DNA from: Anaerolineales bacterium
Lineage (GTDB): Bacteria > Chloroflexota > Anaerolineae > Anaerolineales > Villigracilaceae
Direction: 5' to 3'
DNA length: 5,603 bases
Assembly: GCA_020847355.1 (NCBI GenBank)
Contig: JADLCG010000311.1
Span: forward strand, 1-5,603
A program made the translations under genes and the position numbers. The notes beneath the pieces are model-generated. The model searched no databases and was not told where the DNA came from. It was given only the letters and a program-made list of their open reading frames with translations. Numbering within the stretch: the first letter of the stretch is position 1; each line of letters begins with the position of its first letter. Below are positions 5,084 through 5,603 of this stretch, in pieces.

Positions 5084-5603
5084 ATGGCGCGAAAGAAAAC
5101 CCCTGAAGATTTATCCGTGGAGGAACTGCGCCGCCTGCTAGTGGAAAAACGGCGCGGCGTCCGCAAGGAAAGATTGGAACATTACCGCCGCACCGGACGA
5201 GCGGTGGCGCTTGCGCCAAAGCTTGCGGATGAAACTGCGCCCCCTGCCGCGCCGATTATTGATACGGCGGAGGAAAATGAATCCACGACTGAGCAGGTTT
5301 CGGCGAGTCCGCGGCGCAAGGTGATGGATCGCCTGCTCTTGGGCATCGAAGTCATCGCCGTGTTGGGCTTGATCGCAGTCTTAGTCAACGGCATGGGCTT
5401 GTTGCGGACTTTGAATGACGAAGTAGTCAACGCGATTAGTTTGGAGACGATCGCGCCTACGCCGTTGGTGATGGCGGTTGTGTTGCCTTCCGGGCATACC
5501 CCGCCAGATGCGAATGGAAATACTGCGCCGAACGATGCGGAAATTCCCGAACATTTGCGGCCCATGGTGCAATCGCTGGCGAGTATCCCTCTGCCCACTC
5601 CGG
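5084..5603 (+). CDS. N-terminal part of a probable membrane-anchored sortase (truncated by window end)
   Basis: The frame is open from ATG 5084 to the window edge, 173 codons without a stop. The product begins MARKKTPEDLSVEELRRLLVEK, then a strongly basic, Arg-rich region to about residue 40 and an Ala/Pro/Glu-rich linker. A transmembrane helix lies at about 82-104 (LLLGIEVIAVLGLIAVLVNGMGL). After it comes a Pro-rich extracytoplasmic stretch containing VVLPSGHTPP (132-141) and IPEHLRPMVQ (154-163). This layout, basic cytoplasmic tail, single helix, then a VVLPxGHTPP...IPxHLRP segment, matches my memory of sortases in Anaerolineae, enzymes that attach proteins at the cell surface. The catalytic domain (His, TLxTC Cys, Arg) would lie beyond the window, so the name is an inference. 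No Shine-Dalgarno precedes the ATG, and the promoter placement suggests a leaderless mRNA. Confidence 0.65.
   Translation, partial: MARKKTPEDLSVEELRRLLVEKRRGVRKERLEHYRRTGRAVALAPKLADETAPPAAPIIDTAEENESTTEQVSASPRRKVMDRLLLGIEVIAVLGLIAVLVNGMGLLRTLNDEVVNAISLETIAPTPLVMAVVLPSGHTPPDANGNTAPNDAEIPEHLRPMVQSLASIPLPTP

Noticed and set aside
5182..5598. A 138-codon minus-strand open frame antisense to the sortase-like gene
   Set aside because: The plus-strand frame has a perfect promoter, a basic tail and a transmembrane helix. The antisense product looks like low-complexity shadow translation.

Overview
The window looks like ordinary bacterial chromosome of about 50% G+C. The best guess for the source is Chloroflexota, class Anaerolineae. 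The reasons are family resemblances recalled from memory: a threonyl-tRNA synthetase lacking the TGS domain behind a transcriptional T-box, a sortase-like N-terminus with a charged cytoplasmic tail, TGnTATAAT promoters, and intergenic 7-bp tandem repeats. The assignment is an inference and cannot be proven from this window.

Layout, left to right. Bases 1-144 are the 3' end of a plus-strand gene ending in a membrane helix. After a 126-bp spacer comes a large plus-strand gene (271-2715). It starts at TTG behind a clear Shine-Dalgarno and encodes an 814-residue membrane-anchored protein: a WD40-like beta-propeller, then beta-rich segments, then a C-terminal domain that may be LolA/RseB-like. A near-perfect 14-bp hairpin (2718-2748) separates it from the convergent thrS gene and probably terminates both. 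thrS (4577-2769, minus) encodes a 602-residue threonyl-tRNA synthetase that begins directly with the editing domain. Upstream of it (about 4891-4636) is a complete class I T-box leader. It has Stem I with a candidate ACC (Thr) specifier, a Stem III hairpin, the conserved GGGTGGAACCGCG element and an intrinsic terminator able to switch with an antiterminator. A tRNA-Val(GAC) gene (5015-4942, minus) with a near-consensus promoter lies just upstream, with no terminator seen between it and the T-box. Diverging from the tRNA, and sharing its promoter region, is a plus-strand gene starting at 5084 and cut by the window end. It looks like the N-terminal part of a membrane-anchored sortase and is probably read from a leaderless mRNA.

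The genes form a translation-related minus-strand unit (tRNA-Val, T-box, thrS) flanked by two unrelated envelope or surface-protein genes on the plus strand. When uncharged tRNA-Thr accumulates, it is expected to pair with the specifier and the UGGA bulge, stabilise the antiterminator and allow thrS transcription. The less ordinary features are two different 7-bp tandem repeat arrays bracketing the T-box, the possible tRNA-Val/thrS co-transcription, and the unusual domain combination of the propeller protein. I see no mobile element, CRISPR array, defence system or other clearly new system here.
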